DNA from: Sporosarcina sp. FSL K6-3457
GTDB taxonomy: Bacteria > Bacillota > Bacilli > Bacillales_A > Planococcaceae
Direction: 5' to 3'
Assembly (NCBI RefSeq): GCF_038007285.1
Contig: NZ_JBBOWX010000001.1
Coordinates: 885,501 to 949,500 of the forward strand
DNA length: 64,000 bases
Below the pieces are notes generated by a model. That model ran no database searches and was not told the origin of the DNA. It was given only the letters and a program-made list of their open reading frames with translations. Positions 34,904-43,835 of the stretch are shown one piece after another. Position 1 is the stretch's first letter; each line of letters starts with the position of its first letter. A program made the translations under genes and the position numbers.

Positions 34904-35593
34904 ATGAAGGATGTTCTTGTGAGTTCCTATCGTCTGTACACACAACGATTTGGCAAGGTATTTTCTCTCTCCCTGCTCGTCTATTTCCCGCTACTTTTTT
35001 TGCATGCGTTGATTGTCAATTATATCTATATGCTAACACGTTTTGCAGAATATCCTGGTCTCATTGGCGATGTGGCTAACGGGCTGTTCATGTTGATTTT
35101 TTTAACGATTGGTCAGTTGCCTTTCATTAAATTCGTCATGTTGGAGGAAGAGACAGATGGGGAGGAGTCGACATTCCGAAAGTCTCTGTCTTTTACACTT
35201 GAAAAGATCATACCATTTTACTTATTTGCCTGTATTTATGCTGTTTTGGTTACAGTAGGCAGTTTATTCTATGTCATTCCGGGACTTGCTATATTGTTCT
35301 TATTTTATTTTGTTCCATATTTTATTGCAGATTGGAAGGAAAACACACTTAAAATAGCACTAATTAAATCGATGTCATTCATCAAGAAACACATTTTTAA
35401 AGCACCCCTTGTTATCCTAGGTTTGACAGTTTTTCAGTTTATTTTGGAACAACTATTAATTCAGTTACTGTTTCAATTTACGGATGTATACTTCATGATG
35501 TTGATGTCAAAAATCTTTTTGCTTTTATTCATTCTTCCCTTTCAGACAATCGTCCTTACCTATGTTTTTAGAGCGTGGAGAGAAACTACATAA
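34904..35593 (+). CDS. Polytopic membrane protein of unknown function, copy 1
   Basis: A 229-residue protein with about six helices (residues 18-40, 60-80, 100-150 as two, 165-190 and 200-222). The layout resembles the membrane domain found with glycerophosphodiester phosphodiesterases and YciC/DUF975 proteins, but the match is weak. AAAGGGGGAG precedes the ATG. A truncated copy is at 43410. The set of W-repeat protein, soluble protein and this membrane protein is duplicated as a unit. Confidence 0.7.
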   Translation: MKDVLVSSYRLYTQRFGKVFSLSLLVYFPLLFLHALIVNYIYMLTRFAEYPGLIGDVANGLFMLIFLTIGQLPFIKFVMLEEETDGEESTFRKSLSFTLEKIIPFYLFACIYAVLVTVGSLFYVIPGLAILFLFYFVPYFIADWKENTLKIALIKSMSFIKKHIFKAPLVILGLTVFQFILEQLLIQLLFQFTDVYFMMLMSKIFLLLFILPFQTIVLTYVFRAWRETT

Positions 35594-35628
35594 CTATTTG
35601 GGAATGGGTTAGGGGGGATTTCTTACAC

Positions 35629-37059
35629 ATGCTTAGAAAACTTTGCGTATTAGTATCAGTTATTCTTGCCGTTAGCATAATGACAGCCTGTTCTTATGAT
35701 CCCAGCCAATATCAAAGGCATGCAAGCGAAATTGAGGAACCCATTACGAATGAAGATGAAAAAGTAGTCGTTGAAATCGATACGCAATCTATACTAGCGG
35801 AAGCTACTCCGGCACCTGAAACGATAAATGATATTATTACATACCCACAAGGGGCCTTCTCTGGAATGGACTTCCAAGCGAATGCATATACAATTATGAG
35901 CGAGCTTTTTCAATTTCCAAAGCTCGATGATGGGGTCGAAAAAGAAAAGATGGCATCGTATTATAACGTTTTGTACAGTTATTTTGCTGAGGAATATCGA
36001 TCGCCTGCTGAAATTTTAGACAATTGGGATGAAATATCGTTTGGTGGACCTGAATTTGATGATTCTAGCTATCCGTATGGGGATTATTTTAACGTGGAAA
36101 TAATTTTAGACGCGAGCGGAAGTATGAGAGGGGAAATGGACGGGAAAACGAAAATGGATGTGGCGAAAGAGGTCATCAGTGAGTTTTTGGAGAAACTTCC
36201 GCATGGAGCAAATGTTGCGCTTCGCGTGTATGGCCACAAAGGAAGCGGCTCTGGAGCCCATAAAGAAATGTCATGTACTACGACTGAGTTAGCCTATGAA
36301 CTTGGACCATACAACCAAACCAACTTTTCGCGTGCCTTGACACAGTTTGAACCCACGGGCTGGACGTCTATTGCCCTAGCGCTGGAAGCAGCGCAGGAGG
36401 ATTTTGACGAGTACGCCGCTGAAAAAAATACAAATATTATATTCCTTGTAAGTGATGGAATAGAAACATGTGACGGCGACCCTGTCGCAGCAGCTATGAA
36501 AATAGCAGAGTCAAATATAGAACCCCTCCTACATGTAATCGGATTTGACGTGGATTCCGAAGGCCAAAAGCAACTTATGGATGTTGCAAACGCGGCAAAG
36601 GGTACTTATCGCGATGTAAAAAGTCAAGAAGAGCTAGAATATGAGTTGAATAAAACTCAGGAGATGGCGGCGGAATGGGAGGAATGGCGACTAGAGGCCG
36701 CAGCAAAAGCAAATGACATTCATTCGGCGAGAATGATGGAAGTCCTTTATATTACAAATAGTTGGAGTTACGCCAATGCAGAACAGATGAAAAATGTTAG
36801 CTATGCGCTAGATGTATTAAAAGAAAACAATCATATTGGGGAAGAAGCCTTTCATTATTTGTCCAGCAGGATGCTGCAACATTTCACTAGTGTAAATGAA
36901 ATGCTAGACCAGTTCAATGCCCAGTTGATGCGGATGAATGATAAAAATTATCGGCAAATGCTTCGAGATATTAACAAGAAGTTTGAATTAAATACGGAAG
37001 GTATTGAAGAGAAAAAGGACAACAAGAATGATAATCAGGACAAAAATAAATGGTGGTAA
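35629..37059 (+). CDS. VWA-domain lipoprotein 2
   Basis: A 476-residue lipoprotein. Signal VLVSVILAVSIMTAC ends at Cys 22. An acidic linker and a helical N-terminal part come first. The VWA domain has DASGSM, GWTSIAL with the metal Thr replaced in context by Thr-Ser, and VSDGIETCDGDP. The conserved Cys pair (MSC, ETC) is present. A long helical region and a tail rich in Lys/Asn/Asp close the protein. It is more divergent than copies 1 and 3. ATG 35629 is used; the upstream in-frame GTG 35575 lies inside the previous gene. Confidence 0.82.
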   Translation: MLRKLCVLVSVILAVSIMTACSYDPSQYQRHASEIEEPITNEDEKVVVEIDTQSILAEATPAPETINDIITYPQGAFSGMDFQANAYTIMSELFQFPKLDDGVEKEKMASYYNVLYSYFAEEYRSPAEILDNWDEISFGGPEFDDSSYPYGDYFNVEIILDASGSMRGEMDGKTKMDVAKEVISEFLEKLPHGANVALRVYGHKGSGSGAHKEMSCTTTELAYELGPYNQTNFSRALTQFEPTGWTSIALALEAAQEDFDEYAAEKNTNIIFLVSDGIETCDGDPVAAAMKIAESNIEPLLHVIGFDVDSEGQKQLMDVANAAKGTYRDVKSQEELEYELNKTQEMAAEWEEWRLEAAAKANDIHSARMMEVLYITNSWSYANAEQMKNVSYALDVLKENNHIGEEAFHYLSSRMLQHFTSVNEMLDQFNAQLMRMNDKNYRQMLRDINKKFELNTEGIEEKKDNKNDNQDKNKWW

Positions 37060-37079
37060 TGAGAAAGGAGGGGGCGTGG

Positions 37080-37280
37080 ATGATATTGGCGAAAGAGAAG
37101 AAATGGCGTAGGTCCTACCTATTTATTATGATCCTTGTCTACGGTCTTGTCATCCCAGTCATGCTGTTTGAATGGCTCGTCCTAGAGGGCAAGTTTCCAC
37201 TAGCAGGGTTTGTGATTGGATTTGCATTACCAGCAATGAGAAGGAATCACTTGACTAAAATCCGGCAGGAAAATAATTAA
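37080..37280 (+). CDS. Small membrane protein, unknown
   Basis: A 66-residue protein with two hydrophobic segments (LFIMILVYGLVIPVMLF and FPLAGFVIGFALPAM) separated by EWLVLEGK, and a basic C-terminus. AAAGGAGGGGG precedes ATG 37080; ATG 37050 overlaps the previous gene. I recognise no family. It is the last gene before a terminator. Confidence 0.6.
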   Translation: MILAKEKKWRRSYLFIMILVYGLVIPVMLFEWLVLEGKFPLAGFVIGFALPAMRRNHLTKIRQENN

Positions 37281-37649
37281 GTAACGGTATGTAACGTTAC
37301 ACAGAATCCAACATATTCAAAAAACAGTATTTCGATAATCCGATTGGATATACAAATATTTAAAAAGGGGACATGTCTTCAATGACTCAGTTCCTTTTTT
37401 ATTTATGAATCTTGTTATGTCGGAATATTCGGATCTCCGCTAGAACTTGTACCTATTCATTGTTAGTAATCGGTGATATATACCTAGTTAATAGAACTCT
37501 TAAGTTACGAGAACCAAATAGCTAAATGTGTCTATTATTTTAAACATAGTGGTTTGAAAGTAACTTTAATGGTATACGAAGTAAAGATAGGTAAGTATAC
37601 GGTCAATATTACTACGCATTCGCATTGCGGAGGAAATGAGGTCGAGGAA
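37281..37649. other. Intergenic gap between the two VWA gene groups
   Basis: It contains the perfect 10-bp palindrome GTAACGTTAC (37291-37300), a terminator-like hairpin (37362-37400) and then A/T-rich sequence without a clear gene. The downstream VWA gene could in principle be read from ATG 37554, but a lipoprotein start at 37650 fits better. Confidence 0.5.
37362..37400 (+). terminator. Terminator of the first Tad/VWA operon
   Basis: The 11-bp stem AAAAAGGGGAC/GTTCCTTTTTT has two G-T pairs and ends in a T-run. Confidence 0.6.
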
Positions 37650-39047
37650 ATGCTGAATTCAAAAAGAAAAGTGATACCATTATTAGCCGTATTATTTCTA
37701 ATAATAGCAGGTTGTCAATCGACAAAAGAAAAAGAAAATCATAGTGAACCGAAGAATGAACCAATTGAAACAAAAGAAACAATTGATCTAGTTGATGTGG
37801 TAGTAGATGAAACAGAAAATAAAAAGATAGAAACAAAGTTCATATTGGAAACAAAACCGCTTCCTCAGACGTTGCAGGAAGTTGTTGAGTATCCCGTAGG
37901 GGAATATGCCTCAGAGGCTGGCGATGTTGCTGACGGTGATATGGATACAATCATAAATCAAATTCCTGATTTGCCCGAAGATGCAACCGAAGAAGAGTTA
38001 GTGAAGTTATTGGAAACTCTTTATTCTCTGTTCAAGATGGAATATGAAGATCCCATGACACTTCTGAGTTCAAATGGAATTACTAGCGGGCCTGATGGTG
38101 AGGGAAATACCCAACCTGAAAAAGCTTCGTATAATGTGATAATTGCGCTAGATGCAAGTGGAAGCATGGCCAATAAGATTGGTTCTAAGACACGAATGAA
38201 CCTTGCGAAAGAAGCAATTGAAGGGTTTGTATCAAAGCTACCCAAAGAAGCAAATGTCGGGCTAAGGGTGTATGGACATCAGGGCACGGGCACTTCGGCA
38301 GACAAAGCGTTGTCATGTGCATCAAATGAACTTGTCTATCCAATCCAGCCGTATGGCGAAAACGAATTAAAGACGGCACTTGATGCCTTTAACCCAGCTG
38401 GCTGGACACCGTTAGCTAGTGCAATCGAAGAAGCACAGAAAGATTTACAACCCTATCAAGGGGAAAATAATCAAAATGTGATTTATGTCGTCAGTGACGG
38501 TGTTGAAACATGTGGTGGGGATCCAGTTAAAGCAGCAGCCCTTTTAAAAGACGCGAATATTGCACCAGTTGTCCATATCATCGGCTTTGATGTGGCAAGC
38601 AAGGAACAGCAACAGTTGAAGGACGTAGCAGAAGCGGCAGGCGGTACCTATACGAATGCAAAAGATCATAAACAGCTTCAAAGTGAATTTGATAAAACAC
38701 TTCAAAGTTCTGAAGAATGGTTTAATTGGTGGACTGAAGAAAGAGGGAAATTGGTTAGTGATAAATTTGATGAACGTGATCGAGTCGTTCAACATAATCA
38801 GTCATGGAAATCAATGAATAGGTATGAATCTTACAAAATTCAAGATGTGCTCTTTGAGTTAAGCTATAGAGAAAAGATTAGCCCAGGACAACGAACAACA
38901 TTGATGGATATGCGTAACAAATATTATTGGGACATGGCTGATAAAGCAGATGATATGTATAAAATACTCATGTCGGAATCTTATAGTGATTATGATGAGA
39001 TGAAAAAAGAAATTAATCGAATATATTATGAAAGTGTCTCCAATTAA
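37650..39047 (+). CDS. VWA-domain lipoprotein 3, near-copy of lipoprotein 1
   Basis: A 465-residue lipoprotein. The signal KVIPLLAVLFLIIAGC has a classical lipobox. From residue 16 on it is almost identical to the protein at 30257, including long stretches identical at the DNA level. Only the signal peptide and parts of the linker differ. The VWA metal motif DASGSM and the Cys pair are kept. ATG 37650 follows GAGGTCGAGGAA. The copied block continues past the stop into a broken tadE start. Recent duplication or gene conversion explains the match. Confidence 0.85.
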   Translation: MLNSKRKVIPLLAVLFLIIAGCQSTKEKENHSEPKNEPIETKETIDLVDVVVDETENKKIETKFILETKPLPQTLQEVVEYPVGEYASEAGDVADGDMDTIINQIPDLPEDATEEELVKLLETLYSLFKMEYEDPMTLLSSNGITSGPDGEGNTQPEKASYNVIIALDASGSMANKIGSKTRMNLAKEAIEGFVSKLPKEANVGLRVYGHQGTGTSADKALSCASNELVYPIQPYGENELKTALDAFNPAGWTPLASAIEEAQKDLQPYQGENNQNVIYVVSDGVETCGGDPVKAAALLKDANIAPVVHIIGFDVASKEQQQLKDVAEAAGGTYTNAKDHKQLQSEFDKTLQSSEEWFNWWTEERGKLVSDKFDERDRVVQHNQSWKSMNRYESYKIQDVLFELSYREKISPGQRTTLMDMRNKYYWDMADKADDMYKILMSESYSDYDEMKKEINRIYYESVSN

Positions 39048-39140
39048 TAGATGGGAACTGGAGATAAGTATCTGGTGTTTTTTTGGAATGAACGAGGTTG
39101 GCAACGGTTAAGTTTTTGTGATTTTGCCTTTAATTCGCCG
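39048..39140 (+). pseudogene. Decayed 5' fragment of tadE
   Basis: Sequence after the VWA stop follows tadE from 31646 on: TAGATGGGAA, then AATGAACGAGGT, GGCAACGGTTAAGTTTTT (against GGCGACAATTGAGTTTTT) and TTGCC. Frame is lost and stops are present. It ends in unrelated sequence. Confidence 0.7.
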
Positions 39141-39206
39141 GCTTTCGTTGCCGATTGCTAACGAATAGCTAAATTTGAAAAGGAAGTATCCAGGAGGTTT
39201 GAATTA

Positions 39207-40649
39207 ATGAAGCATTACATAGTTCTAGCAGCACTCGCTGTTTTATTGGTGGGATGTACCAAGAATGAAGAAATGGAAACTAAAGAGGCTTTGGTTGATG
39301 AAACGCAGATTGAAGAACAAATAGAAGAGCAGATAGAAGAACAGTCGGAAGCCTCTATTATCGTCCAGGAATTATCAAAGGTGAAAGTGGCAAAAACTGC
39401 AGAAGAATTGGCGGAGATTCCACCGGGGATATTGACGCAAGATTTTTCGATAGAAAGTGAAAGTGCGCTGCATTGGGGAGGGGCGGAAGTGCCTGAGAGG
39501 ATTAAGGAACAGTTTCTTGAAGAAATGGAGGTGTTGACATCAGAAGTAAGCGACCCTGACATCATTTTCAGCTCGTTCCTTCATTACTTGGGGAATTCAC
39601 AATATGAATATGCTATCGGGAGGCTTTTGGATTATTATCCAGAATTCGATGAACCACTTCTTCCTGAACCGTATGAGGAAACGGAAGATACAGAACAGGA
39701 GGCTGTTCCATCGAAAGCAATCATACTGCTGGATGCCAGTTCGAGTATGTTGTTAAAGGCAAATGGTAGATTAAAGATGGATACGGCAAAAAGTGCGGTA
39801 AGAAGTTTTGCAGCAACAATGGGAAATGAGAGTGCTATATCGCTTTATGTGTACGGCCATGCTGGGACACAGGCTCGGTCGGATAAGCAGTTATCATGCG
39901 GTACGATTGATGAAGTCTATCCGTTGGGCGAGTATGATCAATCGAAATTTAATGATGCAGTTGCCGCAGTTTTGGCAAAAGGATGGACACCTTTAGCGGG
40001 GGCAATCAAGCAGGTTCGTGAAGATCACCAATCGACATTGGACGATATTACCGTCTATATTGTCAGTGACGGTGCGGAAACATGCGACGGTGATCCGGTA
40101 GCAGAAGCACTTGCATTTGCAGACGGGAATCCCGAACGCCACGTAAATATCATCGGATTCCAAGTGGATCAACAGGCGGAATCACAACTAAAAGCAGTGG
40201 CTGAAGCAGGAAACGGAACGTATATCGGTGCTAATACACTAGACGAAATGACGTCCCAAATTACAGAGATATGGCTCCCATCCGGTTTGGACATTTTAGG
40301 GCTTAGATATTCTTCGCTTAATATTGGGATGTGGCCCAAATTGGGGGCGCATGAAAAGGTTTCAGGTTACGCAAGTGTGGCTGATAATACAGTAAAGGTA
40401 GAATATCAACGTCTTAGGTCAGCGGCAAAATTGTTGGTTAAAAAAGAAATGATTGATGAAAATGTAAAAGAGGAATTATTCACAAGGATAGAGCAACATA
40501 AAGAACAGTACTGGGCAATCATTGATGATTTGAAGAATGAAAAAAGTCAAATTGTTGATGATGAAGTCGACCGAATCGAACAGAAAATAGCCGACTATAT
40601 TGATAGAATGGAAAAATTGCATAAGGAAAAAGGAAATGTTATTTGGTAA
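39207..40649 (+). CDS. VWA-domain lipoprotein 4
   Basis: A 480-residue lipoprotein. Signal YIVLAALAVLLVGC ends at Cys 17. A Glu/Gln repeat linker (EEQIEEQIEEQ) follows. The VWA domain has DASSSM (still DxSxS), GWTPLAG, and VSDGAETCDGDP with the LSC cysteine. A C-terminal helical region of about 130 residues ends the protein. CCAGGAGG precedes ATG 39207. It is a close tandem paralog of the protein at 40788. Confidence 0.85.
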   Translation: MKHYIVLAALAVLLVGCTKNEEMETKEALVDETQIEEQIEEQIEEQSEASIIVQELSKVKVAKTAEELAEIPPGILTQDFSIESESALHWGGAEVPERIKEQFLEEMEVLTSEVSDPDIIFSSFLHYLGNSQYEYAIGRLLDYYPEFDEPLLPEPYEETEDTEQEAVPSKAIILLDASSSMLLKANGRLKMDTAKSAVRSFAATMGNESAISLYVYGHAGTQARSDKQLSCGTIDEVYPLGEYDQSKFNDAVAAVLAKGWTPLAGAIKQVREDHQSTLDDITVYIVSDGAETCDGDPVAEALAFADGNPERHVNIIGFQVDQQAESQLKAVAEAGNGTYIGANTLDEMTSQITEIWLPSGLDILGLRYSSLNIGMWPKLGAHEKVSGYASVADNTVKVEYQRLRSAAKLLVKKEMIDENVKEELFTRIEQHKEQYWAIIDDLKNEKSQIVDDEVDRIEQKIADYIDRMEKLHKEKGNVIW

Positions 40650-40763
40650 ATGTCTGTGAACATCCTGGAGCTAGCAAGTGGAAGCTATACATGTGCACCA
40701 GACCATCAGCAATTATCAGGTGAATTCGGTAAAACACTTGTGGGTGTAAGGGAGTGTAACTAA
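40650..40763 (+). pseudogene. Fragment of a VWA lipoprotein gene
   Basis: A 37-codon frame after lipoprotein 4 reads ELASGSYTCAPDHQQLSGEF. It matches EAAGGTYTNAKDHKQLQSEF near the end of the VWA domain in lipoproteins 1 and 3. It has no ribosome site or signal. It is the remains of a further copy, left between two intact tandem genes. It begins with the same ATGTCTGTGAAC as the fragment at 42243. Confidence 0.75.
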
Positions 40764-40787
40764 AAGTAATTAGGGAGGTTCAGATTG

Positions 40788-42239
40788 ATGAAGCACTACA
40801 TAGTTCTAGCAGCACTCGCTGTTTTATTGGCGGGATGTACCAAGAATGAAGAAATGGAAACTGAAAAAGTTTTGGCTGATGAAACGCAGATTGAGGGAAA
40901 TCAGATAGAGGAGCAAATAGAAGAACAAATAGAAGAGCCGTCGGTAGCCTCTATTATCGTCCGTGAATTGGAAAAGGTGAAAGAGGCGAAAACCGCAGAA
41001 GAATTAGCGGAGATTCCAACGGGGATATTGACGCAAGATTTTTCTATAGAAAGGGAAACATCGATGTGGGTGGGGAGGACAGTACCTGATGATATTGTGA
41101 GCCAGTTCCTCGAAGAAATGGAAGTGTTGACGTCAGAAGTAAGTGATCCCGACATCATTTTCAGTTCGCTTCTTTACTATTTGGGAAGTCCGCAATATGA
41201 ATATGCTGTCGGAAGGCTTTTGAATTATCATCCAAATTTCGATGAACCACTTCTTCCTGAACCATATGAAGAGACGGAATCTGGGGAACAGGAAGCCGCC
41301 CCATCAAAAGCAATCATACTGCTAGATGCTAGTTCGAGTATGTTATTGAATGCGAATGGTAGATTAAAGATGGATACAGCCAAAAGTGCGGTAAGAAGTT
41401 TTGCGTCAACAATGGGAATTGAAAGTGCTGTATCGCTTTATGTTTACGGCCATGCCGGGACACAGAATCGGGCGGATAAAGAATTATCATGCGGTACGAT
41501 TGATGAAGTGTATCCGTTAGGAGAGTATGATCAATCGGAATTTAACGATGCAGTCAACGCGGTCTTGGCGAAAGGATGGACACCTTTAGCGGGGGCAATC
41601 AAGCAGGTTCGCGAAGATCATCAATCGACTTTGGACGATATTACCGTCTATATTGTCAGTGATGGGGCGGAAACATGCGACGGTGATCCTGTAGCGGAAG
41701 CACTTGCGTTTGCAGACGGAAATCCTGAGCGTCACGTAAATATCATTGGATTCCAAGTGGATCAGCAGGCGGAATCGCAACTAAAAGCAGTAGCTGAAGC
41801 AGGAAACGGAACGTATATCGCCGCCGATACGCTTGATGAAATGACGTCTCAAATTACAAAGATATGGCTACCATCGGGTATGGATATTGTATCGCTTCAG
41901 TATGCCTCGGCTAATCTTGGGGGATGGCCACTTACGATGGCACAGTCAGAGGCTTCAGATTACGCGCAAGTGGCTAAATCTGTAGTTGGAGTAGAAAAAC
42001 GCCGTCTTTTGGGGGCGGCAAGTTTGCTCGCTAAAAAAGAAATGATTGATGAAAATGTAGAAGAAGAATTGATCAATAGGATAGAACAGCACGCTGAACA
42101 GTACTTAGCCATCATAAGTGATTTGAGGGAGGAAAAAAGGAAACTTGTCACTGATGAATCCGACCGAATTCAACAGAAGATAGATGACTATATCACTAGA
42201 ATGAATGAATTGAAGAAGGAAAATGGGCAGCTTTTTTGA
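40788..42239 (+). CDS. VWA-domain lipoprotein 5
   Basis: A 483-residue lipoprotein, tandem paralog of the protein at 39207. Signal YIVLAALAVLLAGC, Glu/Gln-rich linker, VWA domain with DASSSM, GWTPLAG, VSDGAETCDGDP and the paired cysteines. The C-terminal helical part differs most from copy 4, especially around LPSGMDIVSLQYAS. GGGAGG stands upstream of ATG 40788; the TTG just before it is not needed. Confidence 0.85.
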   Translation: MKHYIVLAALAVLLAGCTKNEEMETEKVLADETQIEGNQIEEQIEEQIEEPSVASIIVRELEKVKEAKTAEELAEIPTGILTQDFSIERETSMWVGRTVPDDIVSQFLEEMEVLTSEVSDPDIIFSSLLYYLGSPQYEYAVGRLLNYHPNFDEPLLPEPYEETESGEQEAAPSKAIILLDASSSMLLNANGRLKMDTAKSAVRSFASTMGIESAVSLYVYGHAGTQNRADKELSCGTIDEVYPLGEYDQSEFNDAVNAVLAKGWTPLAGAIKQVREDHQSTLDDITVYIVSDGAETCDGDPVAEALAFADGNPERHVNIIGFQVDQQAESQLKAVAEAGNGTYIAADTLDEMTSQITKIWLPSGMDIVSLQYASANLGGWPLTMAQSEASDYAQVAKSVVGVEKRRLLGAASLLAKKEMIDENVEEELINRIEQHAEQYLAIISDLREEKRKLVTDESDRIQQKIDDYITRMNELKKENGQLF

Positions 42240-42242
42240 AAA

Positions 42243-42530
42243 ATGTCTGTGAACGATTATGTTGTACAGGTATTTTTGTTAAATAAGGATACGTATGACA
42301 ATGTAAATAAACTTAAGAATGCCACCGCAGCATTTGTTGCACTTATTCCAGGAGGACAACCAATTGCTGCCGGTATGGTGGTTGTAGATGGAGTGTTAGT
42401 TCTTGCCAGTTCGGTTCATAAACTTATTCGAAACCGTAAGGAAATTGTTTCCGATCTCAAGAAAAAAGAGAAGGCGATAGCGGATGGAGCGAAGAAAACA
42501 TGGGGCAAGATCACATCAATTTTTAAATGA
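42243..42530 (+). pseudogene. C-terminal fragment of the W-repeat protein gene
   Basis: Encodes 95 residues. From residue 16 it repeats the C-terminus of the protein at 32820 (KDTYDNVNKLKNA ... KKTWGKITSIFK). Compared with the full copy, about 23 residues are missing between LKNA and TAAF. No signal peptide or tryptophan repeats remain, and there is no good ribosome binding site. It marks the left border of the second copy of the three-gene unit. Confidence 0.8.
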
Positions 42531-42538
42531 GGTGCAAG

Positions 42539-43405
42539 ATGATTAACTTGAAACCAACACCAAGACATGTGGAAAACATCAAGAAGCATAAAGGTTTATT
42601 TGAAAAGTGGAAGATGTGGCCCTTTGCTTATTATGATGGGAATAACTATTATTTTCTGACGTTATATGATCAACGGTTTAAAGGAATTACCGGCTATTTA
42701 ATGTTGAGACAAGATGGATCTGTGTTACCTTTTGAGGAAGCTAAAGAGCCAGCCTTCAAATTAATAAATTATAACAGTATTATAGATGCCACTATTACTG
42801 TGATAATCCCTCAAGCATACAAAGATACTACTCACTTCAAAGAAACCATCAAGTATTTAACAAAATATAGACAGAATCTTATCGATGCTGATTCAAGAAT
42901 TGAATCTTCTATCCAACAGATATTGGAAGCCACCGAAAAAACGTTGGGGATTGAAAGAATACTAAAGGATGGTATTCAAGATCTTGGTCAAGCGCAGTTA
43001 TCGGTGACGAATGAGAAAGGATATTTTGATCAAGCGTTTTTAGATGAACTAGAAGATGAAGCGTATAAATATAGTGCAGTGATGTATGAATACGCGATAA
43101 GGGAAACCGCCCTTAAGCCCCATTATGAAGCGGTAATGGTTCTACTAAAAGAAAATCCTGTTAAATTAAACCTATATGCAAAGTTGAAAATTAGGGAATT
43201 GATGAAATTATCCCATCGTTCGATAGATAGACAATTAAAAAAGTCGAAAAATAATTTCGAAACGGATCGTCACGGTAATAAAATTATGATAGACAAAACT
43301 AGAATAAAGCAATCATTTATGGAGAAGGGATGTAAAGATGGTGAATCCTATTTTAAAGAAATCATCGTTCCTAAGATTAGAAATCCCCGAAAAGGGGGGA
43401 GATAG
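42539..43405 (+). CDS. Soluble helical protein of unknown family, copy 2
   Basis: A 288-residue paralog of the protein at 34034. The first 90 residues are almost identical (one change near MLRQDGSV). Divergence increases in the helical middle (DGIQDLGQAQLSV against DAAKEISYAQKSV). The same GAGGTG ribosome site precedes ATG 42539. It is intact although both neighbours in this copy are truncated, so it may be a functional leftover or simply young. Confidence 0.7.
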   Translation: MINLKPTPRHVENIKKHKGLFEKWKMWPFAYYDGNNYYFLTLYDQRFKGITGYLMLRQDGSVLPFEEAKEPAFKLINYNSIIDATITVIIPQAYKDTTHFKETIKYLTKYRQNLIDADSRIESSIQQILEATEKTLGIERILKDGIQDLGQAQLSVTNEKGYFDQAFLDELEDEAYKYSAVMYEYAIRETALKPHYEAVMVLLKENPVKLNLYAKLKIRELMKLSHRSIDRQLKKSKNNFETDRHGNKIMIDKTRIKQSFMEKGCKDGESYFKEIIVPKIRNPRKGGR

Positions 43406-43409
43406 CTAA

Positions 43410-43721
43410 ATGAAGGATGTCCTAGTAAATTCCTATCATCTGTACACACAACGATTCGGCAAGGTGTTTTCTCTCTCCCTGCTCGTCTATTTTCCCCTGC
43501 TCTTTTTACATGCGTTGATTGTCAATTATATCTATATGCTAACGCGGTTTGCGGAATATCCAGGTCTCATTGGCGATGTGGCTAACGGGGTGTTCATGTT
43601 GATTTTTTTAACGATTGGTCAGTTGCCTTTCATTAAGTTCGTCATGTTGGAGGAAGAGACAGATGGGGAGAAGTTATTCGGGGGTGCCTATCACTCAAAC
43701 AAACGTGTTTGTTTGAACTAA
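43410..43721 (+). pseudogene. Membrane protein copy 2, truncated
   Basis: The first 87 residues equal the start of the protein at 34904 with few changes, up to EEETDGE. Then the frame runs into a 64-bp palindromic element and stops after 16 unrelated residues. Two of about six helices remain. The break coincides with the element, so insertion or recombination there ended the gene. Confidence 0.8.
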
Positions 43722-43746
43722 CGAAATTGTTTGAGTGACAGGCACC
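43683..43746. mobile_element. 64-bp palindromic element (MITE/REP-like)
   Basis: Ends are inverted: GGTGCC-TA-TCACTCAAACA and TGTTTGAGTGA-CA-GGCACC, with an inner AAACA/TGTTT pair. The middle is short and A/T-rich. Similar GGTGCC...TGACAGGCACC palindromes occur widely in Bacillales as far as I recall. It forms the right border of the degraded duplicate and could also end transcription. Confidence 0.7.
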
Positions 43747-43779
43747 TTTAGAAATAAAAATAGAATATTCCCAAAACCC

Positions 43780-43809
43780 TTGCAACTTACCCCATAAAAT
43801 AGATATAAT
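43780..43809 (+). promoter_or_regulatory. SigA promoter of the small IDEAL gene
   Basis: TTGCAA (43780-43785), an 18-bp spacer and TATAAT (43804-43809). Confidence 0.75.
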
Positions 43810-43835
43810 AAATAAAAGGCATCGGGGTGAGTGAG

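Noticed and set aside
37554..37649. N-terminal extension of VWA lipoprotein 3
   Set aside because: A lipoprotein signal must lie at the N-terminus, and ATG 37650 has a good ribosome site.
30245..43746. Prophage or integrative element
   Set aside because: No integrase, transposase, capsid or replication genes are visible. The block is better explained as a Tad locus with local duplications.
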